A stretch of 64,000 nucleotides of DNA from an uncultured Lachnospiraceae bacterium (GTDB lineage: Bacteria > Bacillota > Clostridia > Lachnospirales > Lachnospiraceae), in contig CAMUMG010000004.1 in NCBI GenBank assembly GCA_947089905.1, positions 62,001 to 126,000 on the forward strand. Direction: 5' to 3'. The notes beneath the pieces were generated by a model, which saw nothing but the letters and a program-made list of their open reading frames with translations, did no database searches and was not told the DNA's origin. This document shows, piece after piece, positions 27,466 to 37,244 of this stretch (the first letter of the stretch is position 1; each line of letters begins with the position of its first letter). The position numbers and the translations under genes were made by a program.

Positions 27466-28437
27466 CTACCAGCTTTCATATCGTTTATTTGTATTCAAAT
27501 CTGTAATTGTCTGCATTTCTTCGTCAGAAAGAGTGAAATCAAACACATCTATATTTTCTGCAATATGTTCAGGATTACTTGAGCCAGGAATCGTAATATA
27601 TCCTGACTGTAAATGCCAACGTAAAATTATTTGTGCACCTGTTTTTTCATGTGCCTTTGCAATCTCTATGATTATATCATTTTCCATCGAATCTTTTGTA
27701 TGTCCGCGTCCACCAAATGGATAATAGGACTCCACAATTGTTCCATACTGACTGACATATTTCCGAAATTCTGTATTTTGAAAGTAAATATGATTTTCAT
27801 TTTGAACAATAGCAGGCATAATTTCTGCATCTGCTGTAACACGGTCAAAGGCATCTTTCGTATAATAATTCGATATACCAATCGAACGAATTTTTCCATC
27901 CTTAACCCCTTGTTCCAGTGCTGTATAAACTGCTTTATCATTGCTTCCCGGTTGATGTATCAGCATAAGATCTATATAATCTAAACCCAGATTTTCATTT
28001 GATTCATCAATCGCCCTGTCAGGTTCATGATAGCTGCCTGGCATGATTTTTGTAGTAATAAATACATCTTCACGAGTGACAATACCTTCTTCGATTGCCT
28101 TTCTTACTCCTTTTCCCACACCTACTTCATTGTTATAATATCTTGCAGTATCAATCAGCCGATAACCATTTTTTAAAGCATGATAAACAGAATTTTCAAC
28201 AGTTTCATCATCCTGTGTCCACGTTCCAAGACCTATAATTGGCATATAATAGCCACTATTTAATTGTACCTGTTTATTTTCAAAGTCAAAAGATATATTT
28301 TGTGTCAGTTCAGTTTTACTTGAAGGAATGCCTTCTTCATCTTGTTTCGATGTGTTAGATTCCTTATTGTTTCCGCAGGCTGCTAATCCAAGAATAAAAA
28401 TTAGAGTTAAAATCAGAGAAAAAATCCCTTTTATCAT
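27466..28437 (-). CDS. Aldo/keto reductase with lipoprotein signal peptide
   Basis: 323 residues. The catalytic tetrad of NAD(P)H-dependent aldo/keto reductases is intact: D96, Y101, K130 and H161, with the C-terminal cofactor region IPGSSNPEHIAEN. Unusually the protein begins with a hydrophobic segment ending ILGLAAC (Cys21), a good lipobox, and a 35-residue polar linker. Cytoplasmic reductases of this family lack this. If processed, it would face outside the membrane, where free NAD(P)H is not expected. RBS GAGGGG supports the start. Downstream of the alpha/beta hydrolase gene, 36 bases apart. Confidence 0.88.
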   Translation of the reverse strand: MIKGIFSLILTLIFILGLAACGNNKESNTSKQDEEGIPSSKTELTQNISFDFENKQVQLNSGYYMPIIGLGTWTQDDETVENSVYHALKNGYRLIDTARYYNNEVGVGKGVRKAIEEGIVTREDVFITTKIMPGSYHEPDRAIDESNENLGLDYIDLMLIHQPGSNDKAVYTALEQGVKDGKIRSIGISNYYTKDAFDRVTADAEIMPAIVQNENHIYFQNTEFRKYVSQYGTIVESYYPFGGRGHTKDSMENDIIIEIAKAHEKTGAQIILRWHLQSGYITIPGSSNPEHIAENIDVFDFTLSDEEMQTITDLNTNKRYESW

Positions 28438-28473
28438 TTCAATTTCCCCTCGCTATAAGCACATACTCCATAT

Positions 28474-29445
28474 TTACATATATTTTTGAAAAAACTCTGT
28501 CATCTTATCAAATGGAATAATATTCATCTTATCATACAGATCAGTATGAACTGCATCTGGAATAAGCATCAGTTCTTTATTGTCACCTGTGAGCATTTTG
28601 TATGTGTCTTTACTAAAATAACAGGAATGAGCCTTTTCACCATGGATTAATAAAACCGCACTGCGGATTTCATCTGCATACTGTAAAATTGGCATATTTA
28701 AAAAGGACAGAGAAGATGTTACATTCCATCCACCATTAGAATTTAAGGAACGTATATGATATCCACGTTCTGTCTTGTAATAGTTATGATAATCTTTCAA
28801 GTAAAATGGCGCATCTTCTGACATTGAATCAGCTACACCGCCAGCAAGGGCATATGTTCCACTTTTATAATCTTTTATTCTCTGTGTATTCATGGCTTTG
28901 CGTTTCTCATAACGCAACTCTTTGCTATCCTCAGCATCAAAATACCCTTTTGCATTGACACGGGTCATGTCATACATGGTTGATGCAACTGTAGCCTTAA
29001 TTCTTGTATCAATAGCGGCAGCATTCAGTGCCATTCCTCCCCAGCCACAGATACCAATAATACCTATTCTTTCTGGATCAACATTTTCCTGCACAGAAAG
29101 AAAATCTACTGCTGCCTGAAAATCTTCTGTATTAATGTCAGGAGATGCTACATAACGAGGCTGTCCTCCACTTTCTCCAGTAAAGGATGGATCAAAGGCA
29201 ATCGTAAGAAATCCTCTTTCTGCCATTGTCTGTGCATACAAACCTGCTGCCTGTTCTTTGACTGCTCCAAAAGGACCACTTACAGCAATAGCAGGCAGTT
29301 TGCCTTTTGCATCTTTTGGTATATATCTATCTGCAGCCAGAGTAATCCCATAACGATTATGAAAAGTTATTTTGTTGTGATTTACTTTATCACTTTTCGG
29401 AAAAGTTTTATCCCATTCCTGTGTCAAAATTAATTTTTCTTCCAT
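28474..29445 (-). CDS. Alpha/beta hydrolase (dienelactone hydrolase-like, Cys nucleophile)
   Basis: 323 residues. The nucleophile elbow reads GICGWGG with Cys133 in place of Ser, as in dienelactone hydrolases; the acid is likely in the LLIHGEKAHSCYF area and the His is in DAVHTDLYD. The N-terminal region resembles the YcjY-type hydrolases. No signal peptide. It precedes the aldo/keto reductase gene, probably in one transcript. Substrate unknown. Confidence 0.83.
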   Translation of the reverse strand: MEEKLILTQEWDKTFPKSDKVNHNKITFHNRYGITLAADRYIPKDAKGKLPAIAVSGPFGAVKEQAAGLYAQTMAERGFLTIAFDPSFTGESGGQPRYVASPDINTEDFQAAVDFLSVQENVDPERIGIIGICGWGGMALNAAAIDTRIKATVASTMYDMTRVNAKGYFDAEDSKELRYEKRKAMNTQRIKDYKSGTYALAGGVADSMSEDAPFYLKDYHNYYKTERGYHIRSLNSNGGWNVTSSLSFLNMPILQYADEIRSAVLLIHGEKAHSCYFSKDTYKMLTGDNKELMLIPDAVHTDLYDKMNIIPFDKMTEFFQKYM

Positions 29446-29587
29446 AAATTAAAATCTCCCTTTGTTTTTCTTTATCTTCATTTTAATACTGATTTTTTCA
29501 AATAGCAAATACTTAAATTAAAACATATACTATGCTTTATAGGCATATCAAAATCCATTCAAATAGATTACCACTTGAAACTGATCT

Positions 29588-29794
29588 TTAATACATATTT
29601 ACTTTCATATCTTTTGCCTGACATTTTTCACTTGCTTCTATCACATTATCTAATAGGTTTGCAAAAAAAGCACATATTTCGGCTGAATTTAATATGAGAT
29701 TACTCATACCACCCGATCTGCACTGAACTTTAATTTGTAGTAAAGCCTGATAATTTTCATCTAGCATTTTGTTTTCTAGTTGCTGTATTTTCAT
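29588..29794 (-). pseudogene. GHKL (AgrC-like) sensor kinase remnant
   Basis: 68 codons. LENKMLDENYQALLQI matches the start of the dimerisation helix of GHKL kinases, and EICAFFANLLDNVIEASEKC matches the N-box of the ATP-binding domain. The phospho-accepting His and about 90 residues between these are deleted, and no G-box follows. No receptor, AgrD peptide or response regulator is nearby. Confidence 0.6.
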
Positions 29795-29947
29795 TTCTTT
29801 TTCTGACTTTTATTTTATAATATTAAGCCAGAATACTAAAACTATCAACATAAAAATAAGCAGAAAAATCCACCATTGATTAAACAATAAGTAATGATTG
29901 CTTTACTATTAAGAATACCATATTAGGAGATATCATATAATCATTTC

Positions 29948-30646
29948 TTACCATTCTTTTTTTCTTACTTTGATTCCATCTTTTAATTCCACATCCTTGA
30001 CAATAATTTCTGTATTACTTCCTAATTCTTCTAAAATGGCAGCAGCATTTTTATTCTGTGCTATAATGTGAATTTGTGTCTTTACAGCGATTGTAACATT
30101 TCCAAGAATACTCTCTCTCTCTTTTAAAAGATAGACATAATATGTACCGTCTTCCTCATAAATCAAATCTTTTGCAATACAGCATGGGTATTTTACTTTG
30201 GTATTTTCTAAAACAAATTCTACCTCATTTCCTGCCACATATTCTTTTTCTTGTGGAAGAGAAATCACTACGTCTATTGTATTCTCTCTGTAATTGTACG
30301 TCTTAGTAATAAGTGTTCCCTCTACCTTTTTTTCATCGATAGAAAGTTGGATCTTACTGCCTTCTAAAGTATTTTCTACATATTCCTTATTAAAAAAATA
30401 TCCCTCAACATAATAGGTATCTTTTTCAAAAAGTCCATCTTGAACCTTTGTATCTAATCCTGTTGCTAACCGAATGACACCTCTTCCAATAGCATCCAAC
30501 ACTAAAGAAGCCGATCGTGGAGTCTGTGTCTCTACTATAGGAATATGGGATTCATTCATAATTCTGGATATGATAGTCATTACTATCATACTAATTAAAA
30601 AAATGGCTAGAATAAGATAGGTCAGTTTTTTTGTTTTCTTTTTCAT
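29948..30646 (-). CDS. Membrane-anchored protein resembling a membrane-fusion adaptor C-terminus
   Basis: 232 residues from ATG 30646 with GGAGAG upstream. One N-terminal membrane helix (about 10-30), then an extracytoplasmic beta-rich region. The C-terminal half (VTIAVKTQIHIIAQNKNAAAI.., then TEIIVKDVELKDGIKV) looks like the end of HlyD/MacA-type adaptors, without the long coiled-coil. It follows the MalG-like permease gene by 16 bases as the last gene of the ABC operon. Role unknown; resemblance is weak. Confidence 0.6.
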   Translation of the reverse strand: MKKKTKKLTYLILAIFLISMIVMTIISRIMNESHIPIVETQTPRSASLVLDAIGRGVIRLATGLDTKVQDGLFEKDTYYVEGYFFNKEYVENTLEGSKIQLSIDEKKVEGTLITKTYNYRENTIDVVISLPQEKEYVAGNEVEFVLENTKVKYPCCIAKDLIYEEDGTYYVYLLKERESILGNVTIAVKTQIHIIAQNKNAAAILEELGSNTEIIVKDVELKDGIKVRKKEW

Positions 30647-30662
30647 AATACTCTCCAAATTT

Positions 30663-31499
30663 TTATCCTTTTATCTGAAATGCCTGAAATCCTGTTTCCA
30701 AATATTCATCTCCGATTATAAATACTAAAACAGTTGGCAGCATAATGACGACCGAGGCTGCAAATACTGCACCTGCATTATAAATCGAGACTTGTGGGAA
30801 AAATAAAGATAGAGGCAATAAGGCTTTATCTTTTAAAAATACTAATGGTGTTTCGATATTGTTAATACATTCTAGGAAATCAAGGATCATAACTGCTATA
30901 ATACCTCCCTTTCCTATTGGCAATACGATCTTACAAAGTAAAGTCAAACTGTTTGCTCCATCTAATCTTGCTGCATCCATAACATCATCTGAAATATTCA
31001 TAAATACTTTTGTCAGAATAAAGACAGGATATGTTCCAAAAATCCCCGGAAGAATGATAGCCCAGTGTGTATTAATGATAAATAAATTCTTTAAGATTAA
31101 ATATTCTGAAACCATTAATATTTGAAAGGGCATTAACATTACAATAAGATAAATCCAAAATAGAACACGTTTACCACGAAACTGGTATTTTGCTATCACA
31201 AAGGCGGCAGGTGCCGCCACTATAACCTGTCCTAAAATAGTCAAAACAGACTGAAACGTAGAATTCCAAAACATTTGATAGAAAGCTTCCGAATAAAGTA
31301 GAAGTTCCTTATAATTTTTTAGTGTAGGATAGGAGGGTAATAAAGAGATTGCTACTGGCTTTTGTGAGCCACTTAAAATTCCCCCAATATTTAACTCAAG
31401 TTCAGACATTCCCATAAAAGAATGAACTATTGTAATAAAGATTGGTGCAAAAATTAATAGCACCAAAAACATCATACAAAGATTAATTAATTTTTTCAC
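30663..31499 (-). CDS. Carbohydrate ABC transporter permease (MalG-like)
   Basis: 278 residues, six membrane segments, with the EAA loop DAARLDGANSLTLLCKIVLP in the expected place. It pairs with the MalF-like permease whose gene ends one base upstream. No ATPase gene is in the operon; such importers in Clostridia often share a common MsmX-type ATPase. An extracytoplasmic loop near residues 25-50 is longer than usual. Confidence 0.9.
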   Translation of the reverse strand: MKKLINLCMMFLVLLIFAPIFITIVHSFMGMSELELNIGGILSGSQKPVAISLLPSYPTLKNYKELLLYSEAFYQMFWNSTFQSVLTILGQVIVAAPAAFVIAKYQFRGKRVLFWIYLIVMLMPFQILMVSEYLILKNLFIINTHWAIILPGIFGTYPVFILTKVFMNISDDVMDAARLDGANSLTLLCKIVLPIGKGGIIAVMILDFLECINNIETPLVFLKDKALLPLSLFFPQVSIYNAGAVFAASVVIMLPTVLVFIIGDEYLETGFQAFQIKG

Positions 31500-31500
31500 T

Positions 31501-32385
31501 TTATCCCTCTTTTGGTGTTAAAATCCTTTCAATACAAGCAACAAAAAAGATTATGACACATGCTAACATGATTGCCGCTGCTGTGAGTTTTCCAAGTTCT
31601 AGCTGTACAAACCAGTTATTAAACAAATGCTGAAGCATATAGATGCTTTGATTTGGGTAATCTCCGCCAATTAGATATGCCTCTCTAAATACTTTAAATG
31701 AATTAATCACGGAAATTATTATAATGACAAAACCCATCTCTTTTAACTGTGGCAGTGTAATATACCAAAATCGTTTCACAAATCCAGCACCATCTAAAGC
31801 AGCGGCTTCATATAAATCTGCATCAACTGCATCGATTCCTGTCTTCCACAACAGCATATCATATCCAAAATTTCTCCAAAGGTAAGTGATACCAAGTACC
31901 AAAAAAGCAAAGGAAGTATGAAAATAGTCTGGCCCTATCACATGAAAACAGGATAAAATTCGGTTAATCAAACCAAACTCACCAAAAAATACCTTCCAAA
32001 TCAGTACTAATGATGCCACTGGAATTGCCATAGGAAGCAGGAAAATCTTTTTGTATATTTTTTGTTTCTCTCTTAAATAATCTAGTAAAACAGCAAGAAA
32101 CAAAGAAAAGATTAACAGGATAGGAATATAGATTACTACAAATTTTAATGTGTTTTTTACTGCAATTTTAAATGCTTTGTTTTCAAGCACAGCCTTATAA
32201 TTATCAAATCCTGCAAAACCACCGCCAAACTCTGGGCGAAATGAACGTAAAAGAACATCACAAAATGGAATAAAATAAAAAATGATTACTCCAATAACAC
32301 TTGGCAGTAAAAACAGTAATTCCTTACGAAACTTTCGCTTTTGTTTTTGCAGACTTTTTACTTTTTGAGTTTTTCTTTCCATCAT
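31501..32385 (-). CDS. Carbohydrate ABC transporter permease (MalF-like)
   Basis: 294 residues, six membrane segments, EAA loop EAAALDGAGFVKRFWYITLP. The basic N-terminus precedes the first helix. Part of a unit with two binding lipoproteins upstream and a MalG-like partner downstream. Sugar specificity is not visible. Confidence 0.92.
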   Translation of the reverse strand: MMERKTQKVKSLQKQKRKFRKELLFLLPSVIGVIIFYFIPFCDVLLRSFRPEFGGGFAGFDNYKAVLENKAFKIAVKNTLKFVVIYIPILLIFSLFLAVLLDYLREKQKIYKKIFLLPMAIPVASLVLIWKVFFGEFGLINRILSCFHVIGPDYFHTSFAFLVLGITYLWRNFGYDMLLWKTGIDAVDADLYEAAALDGAGFVKRFWYITLPQLKEMGFVIIIISVINSFKVFREAYLIGGDYPNQSIYMLQHLFNNWFVQLELGKLTAAAIMLACVIIFFVACIERILTPKEG

Positions 32386-32416
32386 TACTCCCCATTTCTA
32401 TGTTTCCTACATTCAT

Positions 32417-34660
32417 TTATTGCTCATATAAATATAGTTGAATACGACTTGCAATCGCATCTACACTTTCTGTTAGTTCCCTATTTCCTTTTAGATATCC
32501 TATAGACTCTTCTTCTATGATCTGCCAGATACTTTCATCTACCATAAACGGTGTATATGCCTTTTTTACAATCTCAATCATTTGTTCATTTTCTTTTTGA
32601 TTCGCACTTCTTAAGACAGTCGTACTATCGCCTGATAATAAATAGGAAAGATCCTCGTTTGCAAACTCGTCTAATACCTTTGTATAGATTTGATAACCAG
32701 AAGAACCTATATATCGTTCCTGTATTTCATAAGAAAACGCAAATTGGATAAAAGCCGATATTTGTTCTTCATTTTTTGATAACGCATTGATTCCAAGTAA
32801 AGTCTCTGGAAAAAATATATCTTTATTTGCAACCAATTCTCCATTTCTTAGTTCTACTGCATGGGGATAAGTAGCAAGTCCATATCCTCCTTTTATATTG
32901 ATAAAACCAAAGTCTACATCTCCTTTTGCAAAAGGAATATCCATACCTCTTCCCTCTAAATAAGTAACAAACCAATTAGTCTTTTCTACTGCCTGTTCGG
33001 ATTCACATAGTCTTTTTGTTAAACTTAAAAACTCCTTTAGTTTTTCTTTATTTACTGTTTTATCTTTTTCTATTATCTCTGGCGGATAATTATAATATAG
33101 AATTTGCAGAAAATCGAAATAGGAATACCCTTCTGGCAAAACACCACCCTCGGCTTCTGAATATTCTACAAAAGATTTTAGAGAAGCATAAACTTCAGGG
33201 TTTTGACCAGAAGTAAGAAACATTGGAATCGAGAACCTAGATGGAAGCATATAAATCTTATCTTCTACTGTATAAGCTGATAGAATGGAAGGTAGTAATT
33301 CTTCCTTTAAATCTCCCAACACTGGATTTAAGTCTGCAAGAATTCCTTTTTTTATATACGATTCTGTTGGTAATCCATCTAAGACTAAAATATCTGGACC
33401 ATCTCCTGCTAGAATTCTGGCATTTAAAGTTCGGATACGATCTGCGGCTGTAACACTTGCTTCTGAACCCTCTCCTGTTTCATAAATAATTTCGGTATCT
33501 GGATACTTATTTTGAAATTCGGATATCATATCCAAGATAACATCATTTGATTTCATAGAATAAATAGTAAGCGATTTCGTTGTTATATCGTCTTCTTTTG
33601 CAGGAGAATATTTTTTAATCGCACCGTTATCTTCTCCATACACAACATAAAAAGCATCTCCTATCACAAAGAATTTCAGCAAAACTCCACTATCCTTTGC
33701 AAAATGGTATGTTCCTGAATCTAAAACTTTTTGAAATTCCTTTCCATCTTGTTTTGCACGATAAATGCCGTTTTTTGTACAGACATAGATATCATCTTTG
33801 TCTATGGCAATCCTTACATCTGTCTTAAAATCTGCTTCAATAGTCGTCTTAAATTCCTGTTTTTCTGCATCATAATGCTGAACCGAGGAACCTGTTTGAT
33901 CTGTAATATAAATTTGGTTTTCCTCCACACATAAACTCTCGTACCATCCGCTACGAAAACTTGTCAATAGACTCCCATCTTCTTGTTTATAAACAAAACA
34001 CTCCCTTCCTAAATCCGCTGAAACAATATTTCCATTTTTAAGCACGGCAACCTGTCTGTAATCTGTCTGGCGTATATCAAGTCCTAAAATCTCTGTAAAG
34101 GAATCTTCCCTTTGTTTTATTACATGTGCCTTCTCCATATTATCTATATACACTGCATAGTTATTGAGATCTTCACCTCGAAATGGAACTATTCTTCCAC
34201 CACTGATTTTTCCTTGTAAACCATTAAGCCATGAAACTTCCTCTCTCTTCCAAGATGCAGACTTTTCCTCTTCTATCAAGGTATATTTCCATATAGAATA
34301 ACCATCTGATTCCTCACTATAAGTATAGTATTCTATTTCATTGTTTTCATTTAAAATAACATTACGATATTGTTCCTTATTATTATCTTCTGTATATACA
34401 GAAGGAATATTTCTCTCCTTATAATTTTCCAAAAGCTCAAATGTAACTTCGGATTCATCTTCATCTGGTTGTTTTGTATTATCTTTTTCATTATCAGAAA
34501 GTTCTTGATTATCTGTTATATTTTTCTCATCTGTTACATCTTCTTTTTGAATATCAGAAGAATTTTCTTCCTTTTTGCTGTCTGTTTTTGTACAGCCAAG
34601 TAACAGACAGCACATTAATAGAAGACATAAGGAAATAAGAATATGTCCTTTTTTAAACAT
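32417..34660 (-). CDS. ABC solute-binding lipoprotein with extra N-terminal propeller-like domain (copy 1)
   Basis: 747 residues, far longer than the usual 400-450. Lipobox Cys23 (LLLGC), a charged Asp/Glu/Asn/Lys linker to about 70, then a beta-strand-rich region (about 75-370) with repeated units such as NIVSADLGRECFVYKQEDGS and NQIYITDQTGSSVQHYDAEK that looks like a beta-propeller. The extracellular sugar-binding family 1 domain follows from about 375 (LTIYSMKSNDVILDMISEF..PDILVLDGLPTESYI). It would deliver a solute to the two permeases. Paralog of the gene just upstream (14 bases). Confidence 0.85.
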   Translation of the reverse strand: MFKKGHILISLCLLLMCCLLLGCTKTDSKKEENSSDIQKEDVTDEKNITDNQELSDNEKDNTKQPDEDESEVTFELLENYKERNIPSVYTEDNNKEQYRNVILNENNEIEYYTYSEESDGYSIWKYTLIEEEKSASWKREEVSWLNGLQGKISGGRIVPFRGEDLNNYAVYIDNMEKAHVIKQREDSFTEILGLDIRQTDYRQVAVLKNGNIVSADLGRECFVYKQEDGSLLTSFRSGWYESLCVEENQIYITDQTGSSVQHYDAEKQEFKTTIEADFKTDVRIAIDKDDIYVCTKNGIYRAKQDGKEFQKVLDSGTYHFAKDSGVLLKFFVIGDAFYVVYGEDNGAIKKYSPAKEDDITTKSLTIYSMKSNDVILDMISEFQNKYPDTEIIYETGEGSEASVTAADRIRTLNARILAGDGPDILVLDGLPTESYIKKGILADLNPVLGDLKEELLPSILSAYTVEDKIYMLPSRFSIPMFLTSGQNPEVYASLKSFVEYSEAEGGVLPEGYSYFDFLQILYYNYPPEIIEKDKTVNKEKLKEFLSLTKRLCESEQAVEKTNWFVTYLEGRGMDIPFAKGDVDFGFINIKGGYGLATYPHAVELRNGELVANKDIFFPETLLGINALSKNEEQISAFIQFAFSYEIQERYIGSSGYQIYTKVLDEFANEDLSYLLSGDSTTVLRSANQKENEQMIEIVKKAYTPFMVDESIWQIIEEESIGYLKGNRELTESVDAIASRIQLYLYEQ

Positions 34661-34674
34661 TTCGTTCTCCTTAT

Positions 34675-36978
34675 TTATTGTTCATATAAATATAGCTGAA
34701 TACGATTTGTAATCGCATTTACACTTTCTGTCAGCTCTCTATTTCCCTTTAAATATTCTATCGATTCCTCCTCTATGATCCTCCAAAGTGTTTCTTCTAC
34801 TGTGAATGGTGTATGTAATTTCTCTTTCACCACCTGAATCAACCATTCAAATTTTTCTGGTCCTGCTCCTTTGAGTTTAACACCATCACTACGTGATGAA
34901 GTCCAACCAGAATGATCTATCTTTGCAAATTCATCTAATACTTTTGTATGAATTTGAAATCCAACACTTTTTCCTATATATCTTTCTTGTATTTCATAAG
35001 AGAAAGCAAATTGAATAAAAGTTTTGGTTAAGCTTGTTTTCTTTGATAAGCGATTGACTCCAAGCAAGGTATTTGGAAAGAATACATCTCCATTTGGTAC
35101 TAATTCTCCTCCCCTTGCTTCCACTACATATGGACAGTTGTCAAACCTATAGGGAGAATTTATAAAAATAAATGCAAGATCGGCTTCCTTTTCAAAAAAT
35201 GGAAAGCTTGGATCTCTTCCTTCCTGATACGTAGCGACCCAACTTGACTCTTCTACTGCCTGTTCGGATTCACACAGTCTTTTTGTTAAACTTAAAAACT
35301 CTTCCAGATTCTTTCTATTTACTGTTTTATCTTCTGAAATTAATTCTGGTCGATAATTATAATATAAGATTTCCAAGTAATCTATATAACTATAACGTTC
35401 TGGTAGAATTCCTTCCTCTTTCTCAGAATACTCCACTAGGGCTTCCAAAGAAGAATATACCGATTCTTCCTGTCCAGATGTAAGAAACATTGCAAATGAA
35501 ATATGGGTAGGCAACATATACATGTTTCCTTCTACCATATAGGCAGACAGGACTGAAGGCAGTAATTCTTCCTTTAAATCTCCCAACATTGGGTTTAAGT
35601 CCGCAAGAATCCCTTTCTCTATATACGACTCTGTTGGCAGCCCATCTAAGACCAAAATATCTGGACCATCTCCTGCTAAAATTCTGGCATTTAGGGCTCG
35701 AATACGATCTGCTACAGTAACGGTTCCTTCTGAGCCCTCTCCTGTTTCATAAATAATTTCGGTATCTGGGTACTTATCCTGAAATTCGGATATCATATCA
35801 AGAATGACTTCATTTTTCTTTAAGGAATAAATATTTAAAGAATTCGTTGCAATATCATCTTCCCTTGCAGGAGAATACTTTTTAATCGCACCTCCATCTT
35901 CTCCATAGACAACATAGAACGCATCCCCTATTACAAAAAACTTTAGTAAAGTTCCTCCATCCTTTGCAAAATGATAGGTTCCTGCATCTAGTACCTTCTG
36001 AAATTTTCCTCCATCCTTTTTCGCACGATAAATCCCTGTCACAGTACAGACATAAATATCATCGTCCTGAATTGCCACTCGAATGGTTGTCTCAAATCCT
36101 GCCTCTATTGTGGATGCAAACTCCTCTATTTCTGCATTATAATGCTGAACCGAGGAACCAGTTGGATCTGCTATGTAAATTTGGTTTTCTTCCACACATA
36201 GGCTTTGATAAAACCCACATGGAAAGCGATTTAAAAGACTTCCGTCTTCTGGATTATAGATTGAACACTTTCTTCCTAAATCTGCTGAAACAATAGTTCC
36301 ATTTTTAAGTACACTAGGTTCAATAAACTCTGTATATCCCCAATCAAGTCCTTTTATTTCTATGAAAGAATCCCCATCTTGTTTTACGAAATGAGCACTC
36401 TCATCCTTCCCTAAATACCACGCATACTCTTTCCCATCTTGTCCCAAAAATACAGTTATCAATCCATTCGCAATTTCTTTTTGAATCCCTTCTGTCCATA
36501 AAACGGCTTCTCTCTTCCAAGATGCAGACTTTTCCTCCTCATTTTCCGCTAGGGTATATTTCCAAATATGATATCCTTGTGCATCTTCACTGCAAGTATA
36601 GCATTGGATTTCTTTGTTTTGGTTTAAACAGACATTGGAATAATGTTCCTCTCCATTTCCCTGTTCATATACAGAGGGAATATTCCTCTCCTTATAATTT
36701 TCCAAAAGATCAAACGTAACTTCTTCTTTTTTGTCTGTATCTTCGGATTCATTTTTATCTGGCTGTTTTGTAATATCTTTTTCATTATCAGAAGATTCTT
36801 GATTATCTGTTTCATTTTCTTTCTGATTGTCAGAAAGTTTCTCATCGTCTGTTTCATTTTCTTTCTGAATATTAGAAGGATTTTCTTCCTTTTTGTTGTC
36901 TGTTTTCGTACAGCCAACTAACAGACAACATGTCAATAAAAAACATAAGAAAATCAGAGTATGTCCTTTTTTAAACAT
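34675..36978 (-). CDS. ABC solute-binding lipoprotein with extra N-terminal propeller-like domain (copy 2)
   Basis: 767 residues from ATG 36978, with AAGGAG upstream; the frame stays open further up only because it runs into a broken third copy. Same layout as copy 1: lipobox Cys23 (LLVGC), a longer acidic linker with DNQKENETD-type repeats, a propeller-like region and a C-terminal solute-binding domain. The two copies are nearly identical in the binding-domain core (GDGPDILVLDGLPTESYI) but differ toward the C-terminus, so ligand range may differ. First intact gene of the operon. Confidence 0.85.
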   Translation of the reverse strand: MFKKGHTLIFLCFLLTCCLLVGCTKTDNKKEENPSNIQKENETDDEKLSDNQKENETDNQESSDNEKDITKQPDKNESEDTDKKEEVTFDLLENYKERNIPSVYEQGNGEEHYSNVCLNQNKEIQCYTCSEDAQGYHIWKYTLAENEEEKSASWKREAVLWTEGIQKEIANGLITVFLGQDGKEYAWYLGKDESAHFVKQDGDSFIEIKGLDWGYTEFIEPSVLKNGTIVSADLGRKCSIYNPEDGSLLNRFPCGFYQSLCVEENQIYIADPTGSSVQHYNAEIEEFASTIEAGFETTIRVAIQDDDIYVCTVTGIYRAKKDGGKFQKVLDAGTYHFAKDGGTLLKFFVIGDAFYVVYGEDGGAIKKYSPAREDDIATNSLNIYSLKKNEVILDMISEFQDKYPDTEIIYETGEGSEGTVTVADRIRALNARILAGDGPDILVLDGLPTESYIEKGILADLNPMLGDLKEELLPSVLSAYMVEGNMYMLPTHISFAMFLTSGQEESVYSSLEALVEYSEKEEGILPERYSYIDYLEILYYNYRPELISEDKTVNRKNLEEFLSLTKRLCESEQAVEESSWVATYQEGRDPSFPFFEKEADLAFIFINSPYRFDNCPYVVEARGGELVPNGDVFFPNTLLGVNRLSKKTSLTKTFIQFAFSYEIQERYIGKSVGFQIHTKVLDEFAKIDHSGWTSSRSDGVKLKGAGPEKFEWLIQVVKEKLHTPFTVEETLWRIIEEESIEYLKGNRELTESVNAITNRIQLYLYEQ

Positions 36979-36997
36979 TTTGTTCTCCTTTTTATTA

Positions 36998-37135
36998 TTA
37001 TAGGCTTTGATAAAACCCACGTGAAAAGTGGGTTAAAACACTTTTGTCTTCTGGATTATAAATCGAATACTTTCTTCCTAAATCTGCTGAAACAATAGTT
37101 CCATTTCTAAGTACACTAGGTTCAATAAATTCTAC
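36998..37135 (-). pseudogene. Fragment of a third solute-binding protein copy
   Basis: 45 in-frame codons (VEFIEPSVLRNGTIVSADLG to RGFYQSL) match residues in the propeller-like region of copy 2 almost exactly, then end in a stop. The ribosome binding site of copy 2 begins 10-20 bases later. Remains of a tandem array shortened by recombination. Confidence 0.85.
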
Positions 37136-37244
37136 ATCTTTATTTATATATCCTATTTTAATTAATCACTTCCTTTTCTTTTTTTATGATAGTACAAATG
37201 ATCTAGTTATACAACCCTTACCTTCTAAATTTTCATCTATAGTT

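Noticed and set aside
37003-37140. Possible small gene upstream of the second binding protein
   Set aside because: It matches the inside of the neighbouring binding protein and lacks a start; it is recorded as a gene fragment.
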